Shown here: positions 46,029 through 57,175 of the stretch, piece after piece
How the letters are laid out: every line of letters begins with the position of its first letter
Position numbering within the stretch: position 1 is the stretch's first letter
Origin: Hyperoodon ampullatus
Taxonomy: Eukaryota > Chordata > Mammalia > Artiodactyla > Ziphiidae
Assembly (NCBI GenBank): GCA_949752795.1
Contig: OX457058.1
Span: 155,382,353 to 155,446,352, forward strand
DNA length: 64,000 bases
Direction: 5' to 3'
Translations under genes and position numbers: made by a program
Notes under the pieces: model-generated
What the model saw: only the letters and a program-made list of their open reading frames with translations
Database searches by the model: none
What the model was told of the DNA's origin: nothing

Positions 46029-46029
<1 letters not shown>

Positions 46030-46060
<31 letters not shown>
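46030..46060. repeat. (CA)15 microsatellite
   Basis: Fifteen uninterrupted CA units. Confidence 0.98.
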
Positions 46061-46061
<1 letters not shown>

Positions 46062-46306
46062 CTGCTAGAGGAGCTTGGGCTGACCCAAGGTAGACTCTTT
46101 GGGATCCTTATTATTTGGGGAAGGTGTTGGAGAGACCAGCCCCCACGTTGCCTTGAATGGGGCTCTGTGTGCTGGCTCTTTCTGACTAACTGAGAAGGGC
46201 AGATGCCTCCTGGGGAGGAGATGTTTCCATGGAGAGGCAGTCACAGCTCCATATATACTTGGGATTTCACAATTACTTTTACTCTGACAGTGTGTTGGGA
46301 AATTTT

Positions 46307-46345
46307 CTTTTTCTTTTTCCTTTTGTTTTTTTTTTTTTTTTTGGT
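46307..46345. repeat. T-rich low-complexity tract
   Basis: CTTTTT-type units passing into a run of about 19 T. Confidence 0.95.
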
Positions 46346-46539
46346 ACTACAAATAAGGAAGCAAGAGGGTGAGTGTGGGAAGGAAACTATTTTAATGGTG
46401 ATACAGTAATAGAAATAACAGCCATCCTTGGAAAGAGAGACTCTAGGAGAAAGAGGGAGGGGGCTGGAGCACCTCAAACCTATACTTTATCTTTGCAGAG
46501 CCTGTCACTACCTTTCAAGCGTTCTTGATCTTCCCTCCC

Positions 46540-46675
46540 TGATGAGGCTGTAAGCTTACTGAGGGTAAAGGCTGGGCCTGTCTTATTCATAGCTCTTTTC
46601 CCAGGGCTAGCAGCACACACAGAACATAATAGGTGCTCAATAAATATTTTTGAGTGGATGAATGAGAGAATGATA
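46540..46675 (+). repeat. L2 LINE 3' end
   Basis: 'gtaagcttactgagggtaaa', 'acataataggtgctcaataa' and 'gagtggatgaatgagagaat'. Confidence 0.9.
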
Positions 46676-46737
46676 AAATATTTAAGGCTTGCATACTGAT
46701 CTCCACTTAAAAGAACTCCAAACTTTCTTTTGTCCAC

Positions 46738-46860
46738 ATCAGTCAACAAATATTCAGGGACCTCTTGAATATCAAGCAGGTGACCAGGCTCTGGGCATTC
46801 ATAGAGAGTAAGGCATGGTCCTTGCCAGATGGTTGCTTATCTTCACTTGCAACTTAGGGA
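46738..46860 (-). repeat. L2 LINE fragment, antisense
   Basis: 'gtcaacaaatattcagggac', 'gaccaggctctgggcattca' and 'gcatggtccttgccagatgg'. Confidence 0.7.
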
Positions 46861-47035
46861 ACAGTAACTAACAATGAAGAACTATGAAGAAATGTTTCAA
46901 GCCTCAGTTTGCCCATCTTCAAAAGGGGAAGCTCAACCAGATTCATTCACATTTCTTTGCTACAAGGCTCCTTGGAGCCTTTAATATTCTACTGTTCATT
47001 GCAAATCTCTAAAACGGGGGAAACAGTTTGATGTC

Positions 47036-47414
47036 TGTCTAAGTCAGCTCAGGCTGCTATAATAAATATACTGTAGAGTGGGTGGCTTCAACAGCAAACA
47101 TTTATTTCTCACAGTTCTGGAGGCTGGGAAGTCTCAGATCAAGGTACAGGCAGATCTGGTGTCTGGGGAGGAACCACTTCCTGGTTTGCAGATGGCTGTC
47201 TTCTTGTATCCTCACATGACAGAGAGCAGAGAGAGGGGGAAGCAAGCTCCCTCGTGTCTCTCCTTATAAGGGCCCTAATCCCATTTGTGAGGGCTCCACC
47301 TTTATGTCCAATCACCTCCTAAAGGCCCTACCTCCTAATACCATCACATTGGGTATCAGGCTTCTATATATGAATGTTTGTCAATGAAAATTGACAAACA
47401 TTCTGTCAATAGCA
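47036..47414 (-). mobile_element. MLT1A-type MaLR solo LTR, antisense, with a rearranged end
   Basis: 'ggctgctataataaatatac', 'cacagttctggaggctggga', 'gggccctaatcccatttgtg' and 'cctcctaataccatcacatt' match the reversed LTR over nearly its whole length (379 bp). The last 40 bp carry a perfect hairpin that the family consensus does not have. Confidence 0.92.
47372..47403. repeat. Perfect 14-bp inverted repeat with GAAA loop
   Basis: gaatgtttgtcaat (47372-47385), loop gaaa, attgacaaacattc (47390-47403). It lies inside the MLT1-type LTR. Confidence 0.97.
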
Positions 47415-48164
47415 GTGTTTCTGAAACGTATTTGACCATGAAGACTTTCTTTCTTTTTCTTTTTGTTTTTAGAGCATCTCATAGGATTGGTTTTCTAAGG
47501 AGCACACTTTAGGAAATGTGGGTTTAGGCTAATTCTGGTGGACTAATCCTTGTAAGATTTCTTCTGAAGGTCATCCCCATCCCACCTTCATAGGCACACT
47601 TGCACTAGACTTAGTGGTGTTCTTTTTTTCTTTTTCTGTGCTCAGGATGGGGTTGGCTTCCTTTTAGAGCACCCAGTGGGTTCACACATGTGGTCATCCT
47701 TTGTCCTGATGATGTTGGAGGTGGGTATTCAGGTTTCAGAATTGGGTCGTACCTGCTAAGCTTCAATTTTGGTCCACTATCCCTAGAGCAGCCCTGGCTC
47801 ACCCCTGAGCACCCTGCACCCCAGGGAGGATTTGAGGCATCAAGATAACTCTCTATCTGGAGGCTTGAGGACAAAAGCACTGGGTTGTATAGGCAGGTGA
47901 CCAGAGGTTGAGAGGTCTGGACATGCCAAGATAGAGTCAGGAATTCTGAAAATCAAGCAGTTCCAAGGGAAAGCACTGAATCTAGAACAGGGACTATTAG
48001 CTACTTTTTCTCTCTTTTGGATTATCTACATGGATAGGATGTGGTCTTGGGTATTGGATGATCAACCTGGCTGTTCAGGTATGTGGGGTATGGCCATGGA
48101 TGGTTAAGACCTAGGTATAGGGATCAAGTTCAGGATCTTTCCCTATCTTCTGGATAAGAGCAAT
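47415..48164. other. Mostly unique, with a possible hAT remnant at the left
   Basis: 'gtttctgaaacgtatttgac' to 'ggagcacactttaggaaatg' (47415-47525) looks like an eroded hAT-Charlie element; the rest is unrecognised. Confidence 0.4.
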
Positions 48165-48760
48165 GACCTCTTAATTGGTTTCTCTGTGTCCCCATGTATT
48201 CCTTTTAAAACTAGTTCCTGCACCATCTAAAATGCAGACTTTATCCCATCATTCCCTCTGTTTAAAGTCTCTCAGTGGGTCCCCAAGGTCTCTTTAGCTT
48301 GGCACCCAAGCCCTTTGGAACTCTGCCTCTAGCATGGCTCTTGAGCTTTACATTTTTCCCCACTCTTACCTCCCACCCACCCTACATTCCAGCCAAATAG
48401 AACTTCTGATTACTTCCTGAGTATCCCATGATTTTTGACTTTTCCCTGCCTTCATGCATGCCTTTCCCTCTGCTGGCATACCACCCCCATGGCTTGGTCT
48501 AGCAAAAACCCTCATTCTTTGAAGTGCAGCTCAAAAGTCTTCTTCTGCCTCTTGGCTAGTCACTGGCTCCATCTTTTGTGCTCATGTAACAGTTGTACAT
48601 TTTTATTATAAAGTACCATCACCTCCCATTATGATTGTTGCTTGCACGTTTATCTCCCCTCACTCCCTAAGTGGCTGGGATCTTTGGGAGTCAGGGCCTT
48701 ACGTGGTGCCTGGTAAGTAGCAGGTATTTATTGGGGGTTTGTTGAATGAATGAATAAGTG
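48165..48760 (+). repeat. L2 LINE 3' region, sense
   Basis: 'aaatgcagactttatcccat', 'tttaaagtctctcagtgggt', 'cttcatgcatgcctttccct', 'tgaagtgcagctcaaaagtc' and terminal 'gtttgttgaatgaatgaata'. Confidence 0.93.
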
Positions 48761-49629
48761 TGAGTTGTGTTGAATGAAGTGAAGATTTTGACTTCTTAGC
48801 TCCCTCTGGTCACCCTCTCTTAGGCACTCACCTTTCTGTTTATAAAAAGACTTCCTTAGTTTAGAATAACAAAAGCCCATTCTGGCTTAGAGAGATGGAG
48901 TTATAGGGTATTTTAAAGAAGAGGTGTAATTTTGTTACCTTTCAAACATAGCACATTTTTTAAAGCTAAGATATAAATAGATACTAATAAGTAAATTGGG
49001 AAAATTAATGCAAAATTACTGGTAGTCCTGATTATATAATAATGTATCATAAACAAAAGACATTAAATATTACAGAATTATTCCTTGAGCCCTAAAGTTG
49101 AAGTCATGTTGATAGACTAATTTTTTGAGCCATGAGTTTGAAAGTGACACTGATTTTTTATTTTAGAAACTTCAAAATATTTTTACTATTAAGTTAAACC
49201 TAGAACTTTATAGAGAAAGGTGTCATGGGAACTTTCTACCTTTTGAGGATAATGAAAACTGTGTTTGAATTATTGAAAATTTTGGATTAGTAACCTAGAT
49301 GAAAAGTTTGTCATTATGTAATAACTCACTATCTGTTATAAGACAAAGTCTGGCATAGGTGAGTCCATTGCGTGCCATCCAATGTGTTTAATTACTGCAG
49401 GGTAAGCCCAGAGGTTTCACTTCAAATGTTATGTTGTAATTGAGGTATGGGTAGTATATGCTTTGCCTGTTGGTTTGAGAGGGAGTCTGAGGCTCCATCT
49501 GGCTTAATAGAAAGTTTCTATGATTGCTTAGTGAAGTGTACTGTGGACATGTGAAGGGAGGATTCATGTATTCACCTTCCTTATCTAACAGATCCCAGAA
49601 ATAATGATCTAATGCTAATCAGTGTGACA
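48761..49629. other. AT-rich sequence, unresolved
   Basis: No open frame of note. Possibly a decayed repeat in 48930-49330; nothing I can name. Confidence 0.4.
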
Positions 49630-49830
49630 TAATGATAGAAACATAGGACTTACTGTTCAAGAGCCTGAATTTAAGATTCAGTTATATCACTTACTGGTTC
49701 TGTGAAGCTGAACAAACCACATTCTCTCTCTGAGCTTCACTTTCTTCATATGTAAAGGAGTGTTGAAAAAATTGACATCTTGTCGCTATGAAGGTAAGAA
49801 GAGAGTGTTTTGTAAACTCTGAGGTACTCT
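49630..49830 (+). repeat. MIR SINE
   Basis: 'ttatatcacttactggttct' and 'ctctctctgagcttcacttt'. Confidence 0.75.
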
Positions 49831-50514
49831 ACCCACATTAGTGCATACTACTTTTAATGAACCTTATGAGATCATTGCTATAGGTACTTAGTACCTATTT
49901 GTTTGCTCCATGCATGTTATGTATGACGGTTTCCATGTGTGTTGCCGGTTTTACATTCTCTGCTCCCAGTGTACAGAAGCTGTGCTGATCCACTGACTTT
50001 ACATACCACCTAGCTTCGGCTCTCACAAGGCTCCCACCTTTTTTGCTTCTCTGTGGTGATGTCCTTCAGAAAAGGCAGTGACACTGAAGCTGTTGAGGTT
50101 GGACCATATCATGGGGTTCATAGGCTTGGAGGTTGCATGTTAAGGGCTCACAGTAAATTTGGAGCTGAGAACTTGGGCGTTCTTTCCTTAGCTGCCTCAG
50201 GATTGGGGCTCTCGGCGATGACTCACTTCTCTTCTACATGTCTCATCCTCTAGGAGGTGAGCTTAGGCATGGTCTCATGGCAGAGGAGCAAGAGTGAGCC
50301 ATAAGAAAATGTAAAATTACTTTCCAAGCCTCTGCTCATGTCATTTTTGCTCATATCCCATTCAGCCAAAGCAAGTCACATGTCTGAGCTTGGTGTCAAG
50401 TGTTGGGTGTAGTAATGTTAGATGGTAAAGTACCTAGAGATAGAGAGAGGTGAAGAATTTTGGTCATTAACACTAGAATTATTTTGTGCATAAGTCAAGC
50501 AGAGAAATAGCAAT
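49831..50514. other. Unique sequence, no feature seen
   Basis: One 66-codon frame (50053-50253) without recognisable motif. Confidence 0.5.
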
Positions 50515-50770
50515 GATGGTGATGGTAACAGCTAACACTTATTGAATGCTTACTGTGGGCCAGTTTCTGCTGGGAGCTTTATGTGCACACCCCCACTGCC
50601 CCTGAATCCTCACAGCAAACCTTTAGGTACTGGTATTACCTCTCCTGTTTTACAGATGAGAACACTGAGGTTCAGAGGAATTAAGTAACTGCCAAAGTTT
50701 ACATAGCTCCTAAGTGGTGAGCTGGGACAAGAATCTGGTTCTGTCTGACTCCACAGTCTAGCTCTTAACC
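50515..50770 (-). repeat. MIR SINE, nearly full length
   Basis: 'taacagctaacacttattga', 'ttttacagatgagaacactg' and 'gtctgactccacagtctagc'. Confidence 0.93.
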
Positions 50771-51299
50771 AAATCTCAGAATACCAGGGCAGAGGGCAGG
50801 GACACTGCTTGAAATTTACTGGGGAGAAACTCAGGACAAATAATAGGCAGACCCATTTCATGGAGAGGGTGGTAAACTCAAGGAATGTGCCCCTCTCATG
50901 AGTATTCACTGATGCTAGCACCTGTAAGGGATGCAAAGGTTGTAAGACTCAGTCCCAAGCTAGTACGAATGAAAAGGCAAATCTGTTCAAGAGAAATTTG
51001 TGTAAATGACCGTTTCTTTGTAGCTTTTTGAGGGAAAAGTAGGAGATCTGAGGGATAGCCCTTTATATGTTGAGGCTGGTACGGTACAGTGGTTTTGAAA
51101 CTGCCCTTTAGGACTCTAGAGGTTTTGATGATACAATCTTGAGAACCACTCTGGAAGTCAAGGTGGGGGAAAGGGAGCTTTCACCTCCCACTTCTACAGA
51201 GCAACTCTGCTTTTCACTGTCATATTTTGGGTTTTGATGCATTACTTCTTCTTTTGGAAGAAATGTCTCAGTGACCTAAGAAAGGAAAGCCACTGTTCT
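50771..51299. other. Mostly unique sequence
   Basis: 'tgaaactgccctttaggact' with 'cttgagaaccactctggaag' near 51100-51150 may be a small hAT remnant; nothing else seen. Confidence 0.4.
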
Positions 51300-51490
51300 C
51301 ATGGAAAGATCCCTGGACAAAGGGTCCAGATCCCTGGGCCCTAGTGTTACTTCGGCACTGCCCAGTTGTGAGATCTTGGACACTAGCTTGACCATCCCCA
51401 GGGTCCTTCCTCCCTCCCCCGCCTATAGAATGAAGGGTTTGAATCAGGTGATCTTCACTGTCTTCTCGAGCTCTGATGTTCTTCATCTTC
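51300..51490 (+). repeat. MIRb-type SINE
   Basis: 'cagttgtgagatcttggaca' and 'gggtttgaatcaggtgatct'. Confidence 0.7.
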
Positions 51491-51624
51491 GGGGGTGCGG
51501 GGCAGCAGCAGTACCTATTATATTGTCAGGAATGAGATACTGGAACTGGTCTGCCAGTGGTCTGACCCAGAAGTCTCTCCCTTGAATTCTTCTAACTTCC
51601 ATTTGCTTCCTCACCTTAGTTGAG

Positions 51625-51656
51625 TCAGCAAACATTTATCTCAGCAAACATTTATC
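51625..51656. repeat. Perfect 16-bp tandem duplication
   Basis: tcagcaaacatttatc occurs twice head to tail, at the start of a short antisense L2 fragment (to about 51685). Confidence 0.95.
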
Positions 51657-51689
51657 TATGACCCACTGTGTGCCAGGCACCATACCCAC

Positions 51690-52189
51690 ATTCCTGCAAA
51701 GCTTGTAAGCTGCTAATAACTTGCCCTGTTCTGGGAGAGTCCCAAGAGTGCCCCCTAGCTGTGTCTTTTCCTTGCCACTGTCTTCCTTTCTTCTCTTTCT
51801 CCCTCACATGTTTATGCCTCTCTGCAGGACAGACTATGAGGGTTGGTAACAATTCATAGTCTGTGGGAATGGGCAGTGGGGACGGTGACCAGTGGGATCT
51901 GGGGGTGTTGCAACAGATGTGGTCATTGGGTCATTGTGCCCTGCCCAGGCCTCCTCAGCCACTGACAGGGATGCTCATCTGACAAAAACATTTTTCTGAT
52001 TTAGATCCCTTTCCTCTGGCCACCTCCCTCTCTCAGGCGATGACTTCCTGGGAAGGGTCGGCGCTAAGGTCTGGTTGTTTCGTGGCAGTACCTGCATCTC
52101 CTTTTCAATCCCTAGGCAACAGATAGGATGGGAAGATAAGGAGGCACACAGTTTTCCCACAGAGATGGAAGGCGAGAAGACTGGAGAGT
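51690..52189. other. Unique sequence, no feature seen
   Basis: Frames on both strands (66 and 63 codons) overlap; no repeat recognised. Confidence 0.5.
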
Positions 52190-52640
52190 GCTAACTGGTA
52201 CCCCAAAGCTATTTTAGAAAGAGGAGACACTGGAGTGGAGATCTGGAGGAGAGGGAGTGGAACGTGAGAAGGTTTGGGGAAGGGCAGTCCAGGCAGTGGG
52301 AACAGCCCATGCAAAGGCTCTGAGGTTGAACTGTACTCAGTGACTTCTGCAAACTCCAAGGAGGCAGCATGTCTGAGGCCCAGTGAGTAAGGAGATGAGA
52401 AGTAGTAGATGAGATTGGAGAGGTGGCCTGGGGGCCAGACCATGTAGGGTCTTGTAGACCACAGGGAGGATGTTGGATTTCATTCTGAGTATGTAGAGAA
52501 ATTATGGGAGGATTTTGAATAAGGAAATAATGACTTCCATTTTAAAAGGTCACTCTGGCTACTGTGTAGAAGATATCCCATAAGGGGCAAGGATGGAAGC
52601 AGGGAGACCTGTTAGGAGGCTGGTACATGGTCTGGGGAGA
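52190..52640 (-). repeat. L2 LINE, antisense
   Basis: 'catgcaaaggctctgaggtt', 'ggccagaccatgtagggtct', 'aaaaggtcactctggctact' and 'gaagcagggagacctgttag'. Confidence 0.92.
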
Positions 52641-52789
52641 GGGAATCATTGGTATAGTTAAATTGATCAGAGTGTAGCCAGAGTGCTCCCCTCTGAGATC
52701 TTGGCTCTCTGGGCCAAGACTGGAATGTCCTGACACAGAGTCAGGGAACCCTGGGCAGCCTGAGTGTGGAGAAGAGGAGATGGCAGAGC

Positions 52790-52975
52790 CGTGGCATGGA
52801 ATTTGGAGCCAGACCTGGTTTTGCCCCTTATTAACTGTGTGACTTTGGGAAAATTATTTGATCTCTTGGGGGTCTCAGTTTACTCATCTGTAAAATAGGA
52901 ATAATAATAGTTACTACTTCTTAGAGTGTAAGATACTTGGTGTATGCCTTGCACAGAGTGAGTGTGATAGGAGTG
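52790..52975 (+). repeat. MIR SINE
   Basis: 'ttaactgtgtgactttggga', 'ctcagtttactcatctgtaa' and 'taggaataataatagttact'. Confidence 0.92.
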
Positions 52976-54329
52976 CTTGCTGTGGCTGCTGCTGCTCTTT
53001 TATAAGATGTGTGTGCTGGGAGAACAGTGTGGCTTTCCAAAATCATGGGAGGACCGAGTTGCCTTTTGCCTTGGTCCTGAACACACTGATCAGCTGTGCC
53101 TCCTTCTTAGAGGCTGTCCTTAGCCTGCCCCAGACCCCCAGGCTCAGCCCACACTCCCACTGTAATCCTTCCTAGAGATGGCATCCCCTGTCCCTGCCCT
53201 CCCATGCTCCTCTTCCCTCAGCCATCGCATCACACTGCAGGAAGCGTCGTCTGCACCTCACACCTCCAAGGTGCACCCCACAGATGGGCTGTGTCAGGCC
53301 CTGCATTTGCCCCGTAATGAAGCTGGGGACTCAACGGGTCTGGGTCTGCACATCTCGAGTCTGTCCAGAGCCCCGGTGAGTCCTTTCTGCTTTACCCCTG
53401 TCAGCTCTGGCACCACTTGCTTTGTTAATGGAGAATTTGTCAAGTAATGGGAATAGTTAGCACAGCGGGGGCCTTACTGTGCCCTGGAAAGAGAACAGAG
53501 AGAGCCATCCCAGCAGCCCCAGACATGATTGCTGGGCAGGCTTATTTCCTCTTGTCTGCATCTCTCTCTGCATCTCTTGCATGTTTGATTTTTTTCTCTT
53601 TGTGCAGAGAGAGTTGGCTAGGAGAAAAGACCGTCAATTGCACTCTTTCTGGGCTGGTGCTGCGAAAGCTGGATAAGATTGTCTTCCTGAACTGAATAAT
53701 TTCCCTCTCCCCCTACCTCAGTTAGGCGGAAGATCAGCTGAGCACCTAGTTGCTTTTTCCCTCCCTTTCTCTTCCCCGTTTCCTCCCCGCATCCAGCCCT
53801 CCCCTCTCGCCTTCTCCCTGTCCCCTCATGTAAAGAACTCACTGACTCTCAACTGAATCCTTTTTAATGGTCCCAAGAGGCGAGGATCTTGAAGGGTGAT
53901 TATCTTCACTATAAATTATTAACTCTCCCAGCAGCCAGATGGCTTCCCAGCCCATGGCTTGGAACTCTGGGCTGGGAGGCCCGCTGTCTGGGAGAGGAGG
54001 GGACGGGGAAGGGAGGAGGATGAATGAGGGAATGACCACAGCCTCTTGAGTTCCTAGCTGCACCTGGGATGCTGGGGAGCCTGTCGGCACCTTGCAAGGC
54101 CTGAGTTCTGTCGTCTGCGGGGAAGTTTGGCGTGGTTGTGTTTTGCACGCTAGAAAACTCAGAACACCCTTAGGATGGAGTAAAAGTGATAGGAGGGGCA
54201 GAGACTAATGCCATGAGTTGCTTTTAGTATGAACCTTAAAGGATTGTCAGGCATGGTAAGAAGCCATGATTATTACCTTACGTTGTGTAGTCTTTTACCT
54301 CCTTAGGTGTTCACGACATTCTGGAAGGT
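52976..54329. other. Unique sequence, about 1.35 kb, with a possible regulatory block
   Basis: Repeat-free to the eye. 53880-53960 holds 'ctataaattattaactctcc' and an E-box-like cagatg. Short frames only. Confidence 0.5.
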
Positions 54330-54470
54330 GTATTCATTGTTTTCCCTAATTTACAAGAGAAGAAATAAAAATTGGATAGATCATAGAGTTTCCCATAAGG
54401 TCACTTGACCCATAGTTAGTGGAAAGACAGAGCCTCGTTCTGACTCTGGTCTAGCGGTCTTTCCCCCACA
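54330..54470 (-). repeat. MIR SINE fragment
   Basis: 'taaggtcacttgacccatag' and 'gccgtctgactctgg'-like wording around 54430. Confidence 0.55.
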
Positions 54471-55051
54471 GCAGACTTTTCCTCAGTCGCCTATGCCTTG
54501 TATCCTTCAAGTTTCCATGTAAGTTCCCCCTCCACTGAGAATCCTTCCCTGACCACACTGGGCCAGAGTCATCTTTTGTTCTTCTGGACTCTATTGCACT
54601 TCATGCAAAGACCTATTTAGTACTGGACATGCAACGCCAAAGGGTTTCCAGTCTCTTCTGGGATATCTCCAGTGACGGGGTAGCCCACTTCATCTGAAGG
54701 TAGTCTGTGTGTAAGATAAAGACACAAATACTCTTTCTAGAACTTCCATTCACTAGACAGAAATTCTGTCCTTGAGAGAACCTGTGGGATCTCCCTTCCA
54801 ATTTAAGACTGCCTCAGGCCCCTGAAGATACTGCTCTTGCTACTGTCGAGTTGCCTCTGTACGTCCAAACACCCCTGTACCTCCAAAGGTTCCTCACACG
54901 AAGACTCAGGTGTGACTCTTACCATTGTCTGTGTCATTGGGATGAAGTTTAAAAGATGTCCATCTGTCCTTGTTACTCTCCCCGAGCAGGCCAGTTGAGG
55001 CACCAACATCAACCGTGCTGCTAGGAGGAAGTACAAGCATCAAGGGCAAGT
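54471..55051. other. Mostly unique sequence; possible weak L2 piece
   Basis: 'gttccccctccactgagaat' and 'ccttccctgaccacactggg' near 54520-54560 resemble L2 sense sequence; the rest is unrecognised. Confidence 0.4.
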
Positions 55052-55052
55052 A

Positions 55053-55068
55053 ACAGCAGCAGCAGCAG
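55053..55068. repeat. Short (CAG)5 run
   Basis: Five CAG units directly before a MIR. Confidence 0.9.
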
Positions 55069-55295
55069 CGGTAGCTAGCATTCACGTGGTACTTATCTGC
55101 GCCGAGCACTGCTCTCTAAGGGCTTTACCCTTATTAAGTGCCCTTCCGTGGTAACTCACTATTAACTCCATTTTATAGATGAGGCAGCTGAGGCTCAGAG
55201 AGGAGAAGTGACTTGCTCCAGGTTACACAGGTAGCAAGTGGTCCATCTGGGATTTGCACTCAGGAGATCTGGCTCCAGAGCCCATGGGTTTAACC
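55068..55295 (-). repeat. MIR SINE, nearly full length
   Basis: 'cgccgagcactgctctctaa', 'ttttatagatgaggcagctg' and 'ccaggttacacaggtagcaa'. Confidence 0.93.
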
Positions 55296-55344
55296 TCCTT
55301 GAAATGGGCACTTACTCTAACGCCTGTGTTCTGTTTGGACCTTA

Positions 55345-55640
55345 GAGACTGACACAGGGAGAGGGGGAAGGGTAAGCTGGGATGAAGTGAGAGAGTGGCA
55401 TGGACATATACACACCACCAAATGTAAAATAGATAGCTAGTGGGAAGCAGCCGCATAGCACAGGGAGATCAGCTCCGTGCTTTGTGACCACCTAGAGGGG
55501 TGGGATAGGGAGGGTGGCAGTGAGACACAAGAGGGAGGGGATATGGGGATATATGTATACGTATAGCTGATTCACTTTGTTATAAAGCAGAAACTAACAC
55601 ACCATTGTAAAGCAATTATACTCCAATAAAGATGTTTAAA
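55345..55640 (+). mobile_element. 5'-truncated cetartiodactyl-type L1 (3' UTR only, about 300 bp)
   Basis: 'gaagtgagagagtggcatgg', 'gggaagcagccgcatagcac' and 'ccaataaagatgtttaaaaa' with an A-tail. Same type as the copy at 13966-14530 in the opposite orientation. I could not find a clear target duplication. Confidence 0.92.
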
Positions 55641-55649
55641 AAAAAAAGA

Positions 55650-55990
55650 AAGAATATGTGCTCTCTTGTGAGATGCATCCATGTGGCTGTCTGGACATGA
55701 AGACCAATCATTCTCAATGCTGTATGGCATTTTGCATGAATAGATGACAATTTACTATTCCATTCTACCACAGATGGACATTTGGTTATTTTCTAGGGTT
55801 TGGCTATTATGACTAATGTTGTTATGAAGATTTCTGTGCATGTCTTGGGTTGGACATATGTAAGCATTTCTGTTGGTGTATACCTAGGAGGGGAATTATG
55901 GAATCATGGGACAAAAATATTCAGCTTTAGTAGCTATTGCCATGCAATTTTCCAAAAGTAGTTGTACCTCTGTGCATTTTAAAAGTTAGT
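55650..55990 (-). repeat. Old L1 (L1M-type) 3' fragment, antisense
   Basis: 'tttactattccattctacca', 'cagatggacatttggttatt' and 'tatacctaggaggggaatta'. Confidence 0.88.
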
Positions 55991-55999
55991 AAAGTCCAA

Positions 56000-56165
56000 A
56001 ACTACCCTATGAGGTAGGTATTATCATTCTCTCTCTCTCTTTGTCTCTCTCTCAGATGAATCAAAGACTCAGAGAGTTGCCCAAGGCTAAATAGCTATAG
56101 TAATGACAGTCTGGGTTTAAATACAGCCCTGCCTGACGCCAAAGCCCATGCTCTGCATCCCTACC
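56000..56165 (-). repeat. MIR SINE with an internal CT-rich expansion
   Basis: 'ctatgaggtaggtattatca' then a (TC)n run at 56031-56055, then 'agactcagagagttgcccaa'. The CT run replaces the usual 'cccattttacaga' part. Confidence 0.85.
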
Positions 56166-56169
56166 CTGA

Positions 56170-56566
56170 ACTACTTTCATATTTTGGAGAGAATTCATGC
56201 CTTCACCCTCCCACCGCCCCCACCCCCCCACCTGCAGTAGAGCCTTTGCTGTTGAGTTAAGATAGAGAGTACTGCGTGTGAGGGGCTGCCCTAGTGGTGG
56301 AGTGTCAAGAGGGGCATAGTTTAGTTGACAGAGTGAACCTCTGAGGCTGTTGTGCAAGGATGAGCCTGCATCCCCCTCCAAAGCACCTGGGGATAGAGCA
56401 TGCCCAGGGACATGGGCAAGAGGGGTGTACAGCATTGGTGGTGGGGTGAGACATCTGACATGTCTCTCAAGTCACAGGGAGTCCTGCCAGGTATGAGTGG
56501 CCATATGAAATGAAAGCTTCTGTTGATGTGTCAGTGACAGTATTTTTTTAAGGTCTAGTATTAGGA
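56170..56566. other. Unique sequence, no feature seen
   Basis: A C-rich patch lies at 56214-56231. A 124-codon - strand frame (56061-56435) extends into the MIR and is not credible. Confidence 0.5.
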
Positions 56567-57105
56567 GTGTATCCGTCAGGACTCTTGGTCACAACCCAAG
56601 TAAAACTTACTTAAGCAAGGAGAAAAAAGAAAGTTTTGGTTCATGTAATGAAAGTCCCAGGATCCATTGGGCTTCAGGTCTGGCTACATGTAGGTGCTAA
56701 AACGTCACTAGAAATCCATCTCTATCCATCTCTAGGCTCTACTTCTTTGTTGTCTTCATTATTAGACAAGATTATCTTGAATAGTAACAATGGCATCTCT
56801 CATCAATTCTGGATTTCACTATAGTTGTTTGACAATGAGGTAAAAAAAGAGGGCCCTTCTCCCAATAATTCCAGAAAAAGTTCCAGAGCGTACTCCAGTT
56901 TGACTCAGTTTGGGTGACAGACCCATCCTTAAACTAATCACTATGACAGGAGATTGGAATGTCCTGATTGGCTAAATTGGGTCACAAGATCTGGGGTTGG
57001 GATGAAGCCCACCTAAATGACCTGGACTCAGATTGGTGGTGAAAATCATTTTACCTTCAAAGGGGGGCAAGGGGTATGGTGAAAGGGAGGCAAGTAGAAC
57101 CAACA
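56567..57105. repeat. Ancient LTR-like interspersed repeat
   Basis: 'gtcaggactcttggtcacaa', 'ggttcatgtaatgaaagtcc' and 'ttggaatgtcctgattggct', a widespread mammalian repeat type that also occurs at 10030-10440. About 540 bp. Family name not resolved. Confidence 0.6.
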
Positions 57106-57175
57106 GAGAGCCATCATAGGGGCTTTCTGGTCCTGATGAGGGACATAAGAAGGATGCTGATGAGAAGTTCCAGAG

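Noticed and set aside
46030..46060. (CA)15 as a possible regulatory element
   Set aside because: An ordinary pure dinucleotide microsatellite with no further context.
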